Source: Sphingomonas sp. UNC305MFCol5.2 (lineage in GTDB: Bacteria; Pseudomonadota; Alphaproteobacteria; Sphingomonadales; Sphingomonadaceae). From it: 64,000 nucleotides of DNA. Below, piece by piece: positions 43,449 through 51,264 of this stretch. Where the stretch lies: assembly GCF_000712135.1 (NCBI RefSeq), contig NZ_JOOE01000002.1, forward strand, positions 434,001 to 498,000, given 5' to 3'. Each line of letters opens with the position of its first letter. The stretch's first letter is position 1. The notes beneath the pieces were generated by a model, which was given only the letters and a program-made list of their open reading frames with translations, ran no database searches and was not told the DNA's origin. The position numbers and the translations under genes were made by a program.

Positions 43449-44839
43449 CCAGTCTCTCCCGCTGTCATTTGCCGCCGGATTTCCCGCTCGCGGCCTGGTT
43501 GGTTAGCTGCAACCCCCTGCCGTGGGAAGCTTTGGAGCATAAATTTCGCATTTTGCGAATCACTCCCAATATTCGGGATGGTTTGCAGGGGTTTGCGGCC
43601 GCTGGCCAATATTCGCGAATTGGCCTGACACAGCAAGCGGCTATTGCCGCGTGGTGTCAGGCCAGCGAGGCTGAGCCAGATCAGCGCCTCGGCGGCGCGG
43701 ACGGCAGGCTCGCCTGCGATTCGTACGAGATCGGTCTCGAACGGCGCGAAATAGGCCGGCACGCCCTGCAGCCGGTCGAACTCGGCGCGCGCCTTGTCGA
43801 GACTCCAACGCCGGTGGTGGATGCCGGTATCGATCAGCCCGCGCACCGCGCGGAACAACAGCCAATGGACATGGCCGAGCTCTTCGAGCGGCGCGCCACG
43901 ATATGCGCCGCGATCAGCCATCAACTGCTCGGCGTGGACTGCCCAGCCTTCGGAGAATGCGGGCAGATAGGCGATGCGCAGCGGATGCACGTTCGCCTCG
44001 GCCTCGATCGGCAGCTGGACCATATGCCCCGGCAGCAACTCGTGATGGACGACACTGTGCAGGCTCCAGCGCGGACGGCGGCGGATTTGCTTGAGGTCGA
44101 CGACATAGACGCCCGATTGGTGCTCCGACGGGATCTGGCGATAGCCCTGCTTCCCCGCCGCCTCGTCGGCGCGGCTCATGCGGCGGACGCTGACGTCGAG
44201 GCTGGAGGGTGGGATCGAACCGACGAGCGTGGGCGTGATCCTGCGCGCGTGATCGAGCCAACGGTTCATATCGGCGACCGCGGCGTCGCGGCCGGCATCG
44301 TCGTCCGGATAGAGCCAGCGTGGATCGCCGAACATTGCCTTGAAACGACTGCCGACGCCGCCTTGTGCGAACCCGGCATCGCGCATCAGCCGGTCGGCAC
44401 GCTTGCCGAGCGCCGCGACCTCGCGCTCGAAGCGGCGATGCGCTGCCTCGGGATCGACGCGTTCGCCGACATGGCGTTCGAGCAGCAGCCGATATGCGAG
44501 CGGACCGTTGGCACGGCGCCAGAGCCCGGGCTCCGAGGCGGGCGGGAGGCGATACGGCCCTTCCGACTTGCCGCCGGGAATGAAGCGCATCAGCTGCGAA
44601 TCTATCGCAAGAGCGTTGCGAATGGTTCGCAGGTCGAGGCTTGCCGATTGCGACAATGCGCCGACATCGAAGGCTTCGAGACGGGCCAGCCGGGCATCGT
44701 AGCCGGGGATCGCATTCAGGCCGTCGAGCACCTCGCGCAGCTTCGTGTCGCCGCTGGAACCGGCACGCGCCGGAAGCGCGTGAAGCGTCGCGCAAGCGGC
44801 GAGACTGCCCAGAAAATCGCGACGGCCCAGCGCGGTCAC
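43445..44839 (-). CDS. DUF885 family secreted protein (HExxxGH-type metallopeptidase fold)
   Basis: Encodes 464 residues from GTG 44839 (GTGA overlap with the upstream stop). A twin-arginine leader (GRRDFLGSLAACATLHALPARA) suggests export. DUF885 features: VGSIPPSSLDVSVRRMSRAD near 200, SVVHHELLPGHMVQLPIE near 260 with a zinc-type HHELLPGH, and AFSEGWAVHAEQLMAD near 295. The role in uronate use is unknown. Family similarity appears to end near 43640. The last about 65 codons look like intergenic DNA with palindromes, so the C-terminus may have been extended by loss of the original stop. Confidence 0.8.
   Translation of the reverse strand: MTALGRRDFLGSLAACATLHALPARAGSSGDTKLREVLDGLNAIPGYDARLARLEAFDVGALSQSASLDLRTIRNALAIDSQLMRFIPGGKSEGPYRLPPASEPGLWRRANGPLAYRLLLERHVGERVDPEAAHRRFEREVAALGKRADRLMRDAGFAQGGVGSRFKAMFGDPRWLYPDDDAGRDAAVADMNRWLDHARRITPTLVGSIPPSSLDVSVRRMSRADEAAGKQGYRQIPSEHQSGVYVVDLKQIRRRPRWSLHSVVHHELLPGHMVQLPIEAEANVHPLRIAYLPAFSEGWAVHAEQLMADRGAYRGAPLEELGHVHWLLFRAVRGLIDTGIHHRRWSLDKARAEFDRLQGVPAYFAPFETDLVRIAGEPAVRAAEALIWLSLAGLTPRGNSRLLCQANSRILASGRKPLQTIPNIGSDSQNAKFMLQSFPRQGVAANQPGREREIRRQMTAGETG
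43545..43559. promoter_or_regulatory. Palindrome TTCGCATTTTGCGAA before the ExuT-like gene
   Basis: A perfect 6-3-6 dyad about 95 nt upstream of the transporter start, inside an A/T-rich patch unlike the surrounding coding DNA. It probably lies in a promoter for the transporter-uxaC-kduI-kduD-kdgK unit, although it is inside the 3' part of the DUF885 frame. The regulator is unknown. Confidence 0.45.
43604..43625. promoter_or_regulatory. Palindrome GGCCAATATTCGCGAATTGGCC before the ExuT-like gene
   Basis: A 22-nt near-perfect dyad (central ATTCGCGAAT, flanks GGCCAA and TTGGCC). Together with a nearby CCAATATTCGGG at about 43566-43577 and the dyad at 43545-43559, it makes a cluster of operator-like sequences 90-180 nt upstream of the transporter start. 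They do not resemble the TGACACCGGT motif elsewhere in the locus. Confidence 0.45.
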
Positions 44840-47800
44840 CGGCGAATCACCGTTGCGAGCGGAAGCATGTTGTTGCGCATCGTGACCTCGCGGCCGCCAC
44901 CGCCGAGCGAAAGGCGGAGCCGCAGCGTTTCGATCGCGACGCCCGCCGGCACCGTGAGCCGCACCCGCGCCGTTTTGGGCGTCAGGTCCGCCGGTGCGGC
45001 GAGCGCCGCGATCTTCGTGGAGGCCACGGTGCGACCCGAGGAATCCTCCAGGAAAAGCATGCCGCCCGGCGCTGCCGCCGAGCCCAGGCTGTGCACGATG
45101 ACGGTGAGTCCGCGGCCCTTCAAGGAGACATCGTCGACGCCGATGCCCAGATCGGGACGGGTTGCCGGTTCGTCGCTCGGTGTTTCGAGCGTGAAGTCGA
45201 AGACGGTAGTCGCCCGCGGCGCGAAGCTGAGATCGGTGGCGGCGCTGCGCTCGAGCTGGAGCGGACTGCCGGCGCCGAGATCGGAGCCATCGGCCTTCGT
45301 CCCCGTGCGCATTCGCCAGCGGCCGGCGGCGACGTTCCAGCTGCTCATCTCGGCGCGCTGGGGCCGATCGCTGATATTGTACGCGATCACGCGAAAATGC
45401 TCGCGGGTGGCACCGGGAACGAGGATCGCGACTTGCTCGGCGGCGCCCGGCTCGGCGAAGCGCCAGCTGACGGTGTGCCCGGGCCAGCTCTGGTTGCGTG
45501 CCAGCGCGATACCGCCGAGCCGCTCGCGCTGGAGCATTTCCTGCGGCATCGAGACGCGATCGGACCACCAATGCCCCTCGGTCATCATGTACATGCGGTT
45601 GATCTTCTGGGCGATCGCTTCGCGGTGAAGATCGGCGAGCGGCGCGGTATCGCCGCTCTCCTGCCACTGGACGTATCGGCCGAGATCACCGCGGCCCTTG
45701 AGCGCGGCGCTCCATTGGTTGCCCTCGGGCAGCGCGGCCGGCGCATTCTCGTTGACCTCGGCGACGAGCGCCGGCGACGCGGCGATGCGCGAAGTGACCG
45801 GCGCCAGATATTTCGTATCGCCGGTGAGGCGCCACGCCGCCCAGGCGGACTGAAGCGGTACGCTCGCACCGCCGCCGTCGCCCTTGCGCTCGGCATCGCT
45901 GCGCCAGTTGATCTCGTTGGGGAAGCTCCACTTGCCCGTCGCATCCTGCTTGCCGTGCGCGAGCAGCCCGTCGACGAGGCCGGTGATCAGCCGCTTCGCC
46001 GAGGGATTGGCATTGTACACGCCCATCAGGATCGGCGTGTGCGTGACGACCCAGCTATAGGGCTTCTGCCATTCCCACGTCCCCTCGCGGTACATCTTGT
46101 GTGCGCCGTACCAGTTGCTGGCGAAGTGCATATGGCCGGCGGCGTTGGGCAGAATGACGCTCTGCAGGCCCTTCACGGTCGCGAGCATCCGCTCGACCGA
46201 ACGCGGCTCGCCCCAGTTGAGGTAGAGCCGCGCGGCATCGGCGTTCATCCCCTCCTCGTAGGCATGGAGCTCGTCGGTGGTGAGCACCCCGAGGCCGTTC
46301 TCCATCATGCCATGCTTGTAGACCGCCTCGGTCAGCGCGCGGAGCGAGGCGTTGATCTTGTCGGGTTCGACTCCCATCAGCGCGAGCCCGGGCCATTGCT
46401 GGACGAGATCGACATCGTCCGAGAGCCCGCCGCCGAAATCGCCGAACGCCACCTGCCGATTGTCGATCCACCAAGTGACGAATTCGCGGACGCGGCCGAG
46501 ATCCTGAAGCTGGAGCCACGCCCATTCGGGCACGCCCGCAGGCGCCGGCGCAACGGTGACGCGCGGCATCTTCTCGGGCGCGTAGCCGATATCGGCCCAA
46601 TAGCGACGGCCTTCGAGGTGATCGGGATCGACGCGGAGCAGATCGCCGATGTCGGCATAGAGACGGCGATAGAGCCCTTCGCGCTGCGAAGCTGTGTGCT
46701 CCTCGACGAGGAAGGCCCAATTGTCCTTCACCTGGTTGAAGCGATCGGCGACATGCTCGGCCTTCGCCGCTTCGCGGTCCTTGAAGACCAGGCGGACGTT
46801 CATGCCGTCGAGCGATTGCGCAGTGAAATCGGGCGCGGCGGAAGCGATCGTCAGATACAAGCTATCATTGGTGAGGATACGATCGCGCAGATCGAGCCAG
46901 AGCGTCCGCGCCTCGCCCGGCTTCACCGAGACCGAGACGTCGATCATGTCGCGGCCCGGCCAGATCGGATCCTTGACGCGAATGTTGAGCGCGATTCTGC
47001 CGGTCGCGTCGGGCGTGGCCTTCAGCGCGGGAATGTCGAGGGCCACGCCGTCGAGGCCGTCATGGCTGTTCTCCCAGCCATAATTCCAGGCGCGAGCGAT
47101 CGGCTTGCCAGGATCAGCGGCACCGAAGCCCGAGGGGATCAGGACGTGGACGATCGGCGCCTCGTCGCCGCCGCGCATGGCGGCGCCGGTAGCAGCCGCG
47201 CTGCCGGCAGCCGGGGCAGCGCTGCGCGCGCCTGCCGGCAGTGCGATGACGGTGCCGCGCTCGTCGGCGGGATAGCGGCCGGCGATGAAGGCATTGAGGT
47301 CGCGCAAGCCCGCGAGATCGGCCGCGGCTGAGGAATCCACGGTATAAGCGAGCTTGTACGTGCCCTTGGGCTCGGCGCCTTCGGAGACATTATACGCCCA
47401 GATCTCCTGGATCGGCTGCTCCTGCTCGCTGTTGGTGAAGCGGAGGATGCCGCCGGTGCGGGGCGTAAGTTCGTCGACGCTGCGGACCACGCCCTTCGGA
47501 CGCTGCGCCAGCATGGCGAAACGATCGCCGTCTGTACTCCACGCAAGGCCGCCATAAGCCGCGCCGCGGATCTCGATTCGATTGAACGCCTCGCCTTCCG
47601 GGACGCGCAGCGTGTAGGCTTTGCCGCCGTCGACATAGACGTTCCAGTCTGGCAGATCGAAATAGTCGCTGCGCCCGGGGAGCCGCGAGCGGTTGTAGAC
47701 GCCGGGCCAGGTTGTCTCGGCGATGCCGTCGACGCCCTTCCACATCCATTCCTTGAGGTCCTTCGCGTCGGCGAACTCGACCTTGCGGACGCGAGTGGAT

Positions 47801-48669
47801 TGCGCGGTGAGGAGCGGCGGTGCGCCGCGGTCCCAGCCGAAGCGGTGGAGCCAGGCGGCGCGATCGAGCTTTTCGGTGGATCGGGCCGCAGGTTCGGCGC
47901 CGGCAGCGAGCGCGGCCACGGCATCGGGGGCGAGCAACCGGTCGTAGACGCGGACTTCGTCGAAATCGCTGCCGCGCGTGAAATTGTAGCGGCTCTGGAC
48001 CTGGTGCGGCGAGAGTACCCGCGCGGCGAGGCCGAACTGATCGAGGCCGGCATCGAGATCGGCGCGCGTGGTGTTCTTCGCGACGAGCTTGCCGTCGACG
48101 AACAGGCGGACGCCCTGCGTCTCGTCCCAGCCGAAGGCGATGTGGTGCCACGCATCGGGCGCGGGCAGCGGGTCCATCCGCCACGAGACGCGGACACGCG
48201 AGAGATTGGCGTCGGTGACGAAGGCATCGAAGCCGTGGCCGTTATAGTCGATCCGGAGGAACGCCATGTCCCAACTCGAATGATCGGCGAACCCGGCGCG
48301 GAAGATCACGAACGGCGCTTCGCCGACGGGTTCGCGCGAACGCCAGAAAAAGGACAGCGTACCGCGCTGCGCCTGCATGTTGCCCGGCGCGGACCAGGTC
48401 AGATAACCATCGTCGGGCCAGCGCATCGCACCGCCTCTCGCACCGTCGGAGACGATCGTCATGCCGCTCTGGAAATTGGGCCGGGCATCGCCTTTCGCGA
48501 CCTCGGCGGCGAAATCCTTGTCGCCGCTCGCGCGGAACAGCAGCTCCTGCGCCGCGGCAGGCGGCATCAATGCCGTCGCGGCCGCGAAGGCCAGCAGCAC
48601 GCGCGCACCTTTCCCCATGCAAACCCGGGAGTCGGCAGCGGCTATTGCCCCTGCGCGCGCCTCAACCAT
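44836..48669 (-). CDS. Large secreted LamG/concanavalin-like domain protein of unknown activity
   Basis: Encodes 1,277 residues from ATG 48669, which has GGAGAG upstream; an internal start at 48618 would give a shorter signal peptide. Signal region GARVLLAFAAATALMPPAAAQ. Residues about 45-270 form a LamG-like jelly roll (WHHIAFGWDETQGVRLFVDGK, then FDEVRVYDRLL). The middle (about 640-1,000) is Trp/Tyr-rich and helical (WAWLQLQDLGRVREFVTWW, NWGEPRSVERMLATVKGL, SWVVTHTPILMG), suggesting an alpha/alpha-toroid catalytic domain. The end is beta-rich. No catalytic family is recognised. The pectin context suggests a lyase or hydrolase for a complex pectic polymer. Confidence 0.75.
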   Translation of the reverse strand: MVEARAGAIAAADSRVCMGKGARVLLAFAAATALMPPAAAQELLFRASGDKDFAAEVAKGDARPNFQSGMTIVSDGARGGAMRWPDDGYLTWSAPGNMQAQRGTLSFFWRSREPVGEAPFVIFRAGFADHSSWDMAFLRIDYNGHGFDAFVTDANLSRVRVSWRMDPLPAPDAWHHIAFGWDETQGVRLFVDGKLVAKNTTRADLDAGLDQFGLAARVLSPHQVQSRYNFTRGSDFDEVRVYDRLLAPDAVAALAAGAEPAARSTEKLDRAAWLHRFGWDRGAPPLLTAQSTRVRKVEFADAKDLKEWMWKGVDGIAETTWPGVYNRSRLPGRSDYFDLPDWNVYVDGGKAYTLRVPEGEAFNRIEIRGAAYGGLAWSTDGDRFAMLAQRPKGVVRSVDELTPRTGGILRFTNSEQEQPIQEIWAYNVSEGAEPKGTYKLAYTVDSSAAADLAGLRDLNAFIAGRYPADERGTVIALPAGARSAAPAAGSAAATGAAMRGGDEAPIVHVLIPSGFGAADPGKPIARAWNYGWENSHDGLDGVALDIPALKATPDATGRIALNIRVKDPIWPGRDMIDVSVSVKPGEARTLWLDLRDRILTNDSLYLTIASAAPDFTAQSLDGMNVRLVFKDREAAKAEHVADRFNQVKDNWAFLVEEHTASQREGLYRRLYADIGDLLRVDPDHLEGRRYWADIGYAPEKMPRVTVAPAPAGVPEWAWLQLQDLGRVREFVTWWIDNRQVAFGDFGGGLSDDVDLVQQWPGLALMGVEPDKINASLRALTEAVYKHGMMENGLGVLTTDELHAYEEGMNADAARLYLNWGEPRSVERMLATVKGLQSVILPNAAGHMHFASNWYGAHKMYREGTWEWQKPYSWVVTHTPILMGVYNANPSAKRLITGLVDGLLAHGKQDATGKWSFPNEINWRSDAERKGDGGGASVPLQSAWAAWRLTGDTKYLAPVTSRIAASPALVAEVNENAPAALPEGNQWSAALKGRGDLGRYVQWQESGDTAPLADLHREAIAQKINRMYMMTEGHWWSDRVSMPQEMLQRERLGGIALARNQSWPGHTVSWRFAEPGAAEQVAILVPGATREHFRVIAYNISDRPQRAEMSSWNVAAGRWRMRTGTKADGSDLGAGSPLQLERSAATDLSFAPRATTVFDFTLETPSDEPATRPDLGIGVDDVSLKGRGLTVIVHSLGSAAAPGGMLFLEDSSGRTVASTKIAALAAPADLTPKTARVRLTVPAGVAIETLRLRLSLGGGGREVTMRNNMLPLATVIRR

Positions 48670-48696
48670 GCTCTCTCCATTTGGGCTTCCACCTTC

Positions 48697-49488
48697 TTAC
48701 GAGGCGGTTATCGTGCACGTCACTTCGAAACCGTCGCCGAACCGGCACAGGACCCGATCGCCGGCTTTTACCGGATGGACGCCGGTAACCGCGCCGCTCG
48801 AAACCCATTGCCCCGCCTGCAGCGCGATGCCGCGCGCCGCCATCAGCTCTAGCAGGAAGCGCGCCGCGCCCACGGGGCCGTCAAGCATCGTCTCGGCGGT
48901 AGCGGCGCCGATCCGCTCACCGTTGATGTCGAGCGTGACAGGCCATGCCTTGATGTCCGCGCTGCGCCAATCCTTGATCTCGGGACCGATGACAAGGCCG
49001 TTATTATTGCCGTAATCGGAGATGGTCACGGTCGGGCCATGATCGTTGATCCCCGGGAAAGGTGAGCTGGCGATCTCGATCCCGACATGGACCGCGTCGA
49101 TCAGATCTGCGGCCTCTTCCTCAGTGAAGCCGGTCTTGCCCGCCGGTGGGGCGGCGCGGAGGCGGAGGAGGAACTCGGCCTCTGCGGCACCGAAGCCCTC
49201 GCCGAAGATCGGCATCTCGAGGTCCTCGCGCGCATCGACGATGGTGTCGGTGAAGATCGGTCCGGCGAGCCGGTCGACTCCATCACGCGGCGGATTGATA
49301 CGACCAACCTTCCAGCCGCCGATCGGGCGACCATCGAAAGCGATCGCATGGTCCTGCACGGAATAGGCCTGGTCGAGCCCAGCGGGGATGGCGCCGGGAA
49401 ATTCGGGCAGCCCGCGGCTCTCGCGGCGCGCCTCGACGAACGTCTCGGCGATCCTACGCGCTTCATCGGCAAACTGTACGAATCCCAC
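48697..49488 (-). CDS. Fumarylacetoacetate hydrolase / MhpD-like hydratase family protein
   Basis: Encodes 263 residues from GTG 49488, chosen because GAGAGGAAGG lies 5 nt upstream and because the longer frame (to 49548) would overlap an operator. Family features: DQAYSVQDHAIAFDGRPIGGWKVG near 40, the acidic motif FGAAEAEFLLRL near 98 (ExE-type metal site), and VHVGIEIASSPFPG near 132. Members cleave or hydrate 2-keto-enoic acids. In a uronate operon a role on a keto-deoxy sugar acid is possible but unproven. First gene after uxaA, with the LamG gene 27 nt downstream. Confidence 0.75.
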   Translation of the reverse strand: MGFVQFADEARRIAETFVEARRESRGLPEFPGAIPAGLDQAYSVQDHAIAFDGRPIGGWKVGRINPPRDGVDRLAGPIFTDTIVDAREDLEMPIFGEGFGAAEAEFLLRLRAAPPAGKTGFTEEEAADLIDAVHVGIEIASSPFPGINDHGPTVTISDYGNNNGLVIGPEIKDWRSADIKAWPVTLDINGERIGAATAETMLDGPVGAARFLLELMAARGIALQAGQWVSSGAVTGVHPVKAGDRVLCRFGDGFEVTCTITAS

Positions 49489-49527
49489 CAGGCCCTTCCT
49501 CTCATACTCTGTTCGCGGTGGATTAGA

Positions 49528-49541
49528 GGAAACCGGTGTCA
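49528..49541. promoter_or_regulatory. LacI-type operator candidate (GGAAACCGGTGTCA)
   Basis: A 14-nt partial palindrome centred on ACCGGT, identical over 14 nt to the site at 57026-57039. It lies about 40 nt upstream of the FAH-like gene start at 49488 on the minus strand, at the head of the LamG/DUF885 run. One of five related sites in the pectin locus. Confidence 0.6.
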
Positions 49542-49586
49542 TTAGCAACGGGAGATACGCGGTGCGGCTTTTGCTGGTGAACCGCC

Positions 49587-49606
49587 ATCCCGGCGAAAGC
49601 CGGGAT
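49587..49606. repeat. Hairpin ATCCCGGC-GAAA-GCCGGGAT
   Basis: A perfect 8-bp stem with a GAAA loop, 51 nt after the uxaA stop and upstream of the FAH-like gene. It probably ends or protects the uxaA transcript; on the minus strand no T-run follows. Confidence 0.5.
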
Positions 49607-49657
49607 TTCAGCGAGCGGCATGTTGCATGCGATCCAGGCTTTCGAAGGGATGAGGGA

Positions 49658-51139
49658 TCAAAGCGTGACGCCGCGTTTCCAGAAGGCGATTTCGCGTTCG
49701 CCGTTGCGCTCGGCGCAAGTCTCCGCGCCCGATGCGATCGCGACGATGTGGTCGATCAGCGCTTCTTCGGCGGCTTCGAAGCCTTGTGTGAGCACCTGCC
49801 CCGCGTCGAAATCGATCCAGCCGGGTTTCCGGGCGGCGAGATCGCTGTTCGAGGCGATCTTGACCGTCGGCACGGGGAAGCCGAGCGGCGTGCCGCGGCC
49901 GGTAGTGAAGAGGATCACCGTCGCCCCGGCGGCGGCGAGCGCGGTCGAGGAGACGGCGTCGTTGCCCGGGGCTTCGAGCAAGGTCAGGCCGGTGCGCTCG
50001 ATGCGTTCGCCATAGCGCTTGACGTCGGTGAGCGTCGCGTGGCCCGCTTTCTGGACGGCGCCGAGCGACTTTTCTTCCAGCGTCGTGATGCCCCCGGCGA
50101 CATTGCCCGGCGACGGATTTTCGGAAACCGGCTCGCCGTGGCTGAGGAAGTAGTTCTTGAAGTCGTTGACCACATCAACCACGCCTTCGAACACCGCACG
50201 GTTCTCGGCGCGATCCATCAGCATCTGTTCGGCGCCGAAGATCTCGGGGATCTCGGTGACGATCGCGCTGCCGCCGGCGGCAGTGACGACGTCGCTCATC
50301 CGCCCAACCAGCGGATTGGCGGTGAGACCGGAAAAGCCGTCCGACCCACCGCACTTCACCCCGAGCACGAGCTTGTCGAGCCCGACGGGCTCGCGCTTGG
50401 TCTTCGCGGCCTCGGCGGCGAGTTCGGCGACCGCGGCCAGGCCGTCTTCGAACTCGTCGGTCGAGTTCTGCGCGATCACGGTGCGGATGCGCGGCTTGTA
50501 GCTTTCGGGAACGTCCTCGAGCAGCCGCGAAAGCTGGTTCGATTCGCAGCCGAGCCCGATCAGGAGGACACCGCCGGCATTGGGATGCGCGGCAAGCGCG
50601 GCGAGCATGCGGCGGGTGGCGGCGAGGTCATCGCCGAGCTGCGAGCAGCCATAAGGGTGCGCGAAGGCGTGGACGCCGTCGACTTGCCCGGCATGCCGGC
50701 GGCCGGCTTCGGCAGCGATGCGTTCGGCGGTGCGGCCGACGCAGCCGACGGTGGGCAGGATCCAGATTTCGTTGCGCGTCCCGACCCTTCCATCCTCGCG
50801 GACATAGCCCAGGAAGGTGCGCGCGCCCGGCGCGACGGCACGCGGATCGGCGTGCGGATCGTAGCGATAATCGAGCGTGCCCGAGAGGCCGGTCGCGAGA
50901 TTATGGCTGTGGACATGGTCGCCCACGCGGATCGGCGCGGTAGCGCGGCCGATGGGGAAACCGAATTTTGCGATGTTTTCGCTTATGGCGATATCACGCA
51001 GCGCGATCTTGTGGCCCTTGGGGATGTCGGCGCGGGCGACCACGGGGGAGCCGCCGACATCGACCACCTCGCCTGCGGTGGCGGCTTCGAGCAGGGTTGC
51101 GACATCGTCGCTCGAATGGATCTTGAGAGCAGTGGTCAT
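49658..51139 (-). CDS. uxaA: Altronate dehydratase
   Basis: Encodes 493 residues, full UxaA length. It dehydrates D-altronate to 2-keto-3-deoxygluconate. An N-terminal SAF-like domain (PKGHKIALRDIAISENIAKFG, GDHVHSHNL near 73) precedes the main domain with GRVGTRNEIWILPTVGCVG near 115, FAHPYGCSQLGDD near 158, LGCESNQLSRL near 193, and LGVKCGGSDGFSGLTANPLVG near 255, which carries conserved Cys and Ser residues. Divergent from the carboxylesterase; the LacI-type operator lies between them. Tagaturonate reductase is not in the window. Confidence 0.94.
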   Translation of the reverse strand: MTTALKIHSSDDVATLLEAATAGEVVDVGGSPVVARADIPKGHKIALRDIAISENIAKFGFPIGRATAPIRVGDHVHSHNLATGLSGTLDYRYDPHADPRAVAPGARTFLGYVREDGRVGTRNEIWILPTVGCVGRTAERIAAEAGRRHAGQVDGVHAFAHPYGCSQLGDDLAATRRMLAALAAHPNAGGVLLIGLGCESNQLSRLLEDVPESYKPRIRTVIAQNSTDEFEDGLAAVAELAAEAAKTKREPVGLDKLVLGVKCGGSDGFSGLTANPLVGRMSDVVTAAGGSAIVTEIPEIFGAEQMLMDRAENRAVFEGVVDVVNDFKNYFLSHGEPVSENPSPGNVAGGITTLEEKSLGAVQKAGHATLTDVKRYGERIERTGLTLLEAPGNDAVSSTALAAAGATVILFTTGRGTPLGFPVPTVKIASNSDLAARKPGWIDFDAGQVLTQGFEAAEEALIDHIVAIASGAETCAERNGEREIAFWKRGVTL

Positions 51140-51218
51140 GCGCGTTCCGGGGCGCCCGTGCGCCGATGGCTATGTGGGTCGAAACGGCCGCAGACGCAAC
51201 CATCGTTGCCAACCCATC

Positions 51219-51235
51219 TGACACCGGTTACCGGT
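51219..51235. promoter_or_regulatory. LacI-type operator candidate between uxaA and the carboxylesterase gene
   Basis: TGACACCGGTTACC (51219-51232) matches the shared motif. A second ACCGGT follows at 51230-51235, so two half-overlapping dyads are present. It sits in the 125-nt divergent gap and could control both uxaA (start 51139) and the esterase (start 51265). Confidence 0.6.
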
Positions 51236-51264
51236 TTGCGCAAACAAATGTCCGGGAGAGAGCA

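Noticed and set aside
44641..47331. 896-codon plus-strand frame antisense to the LamG gene
   Set aside because: The minus-strand protein has a signal peptide, a LamG domain and operon-style overlaps. The plus frame has none of these.
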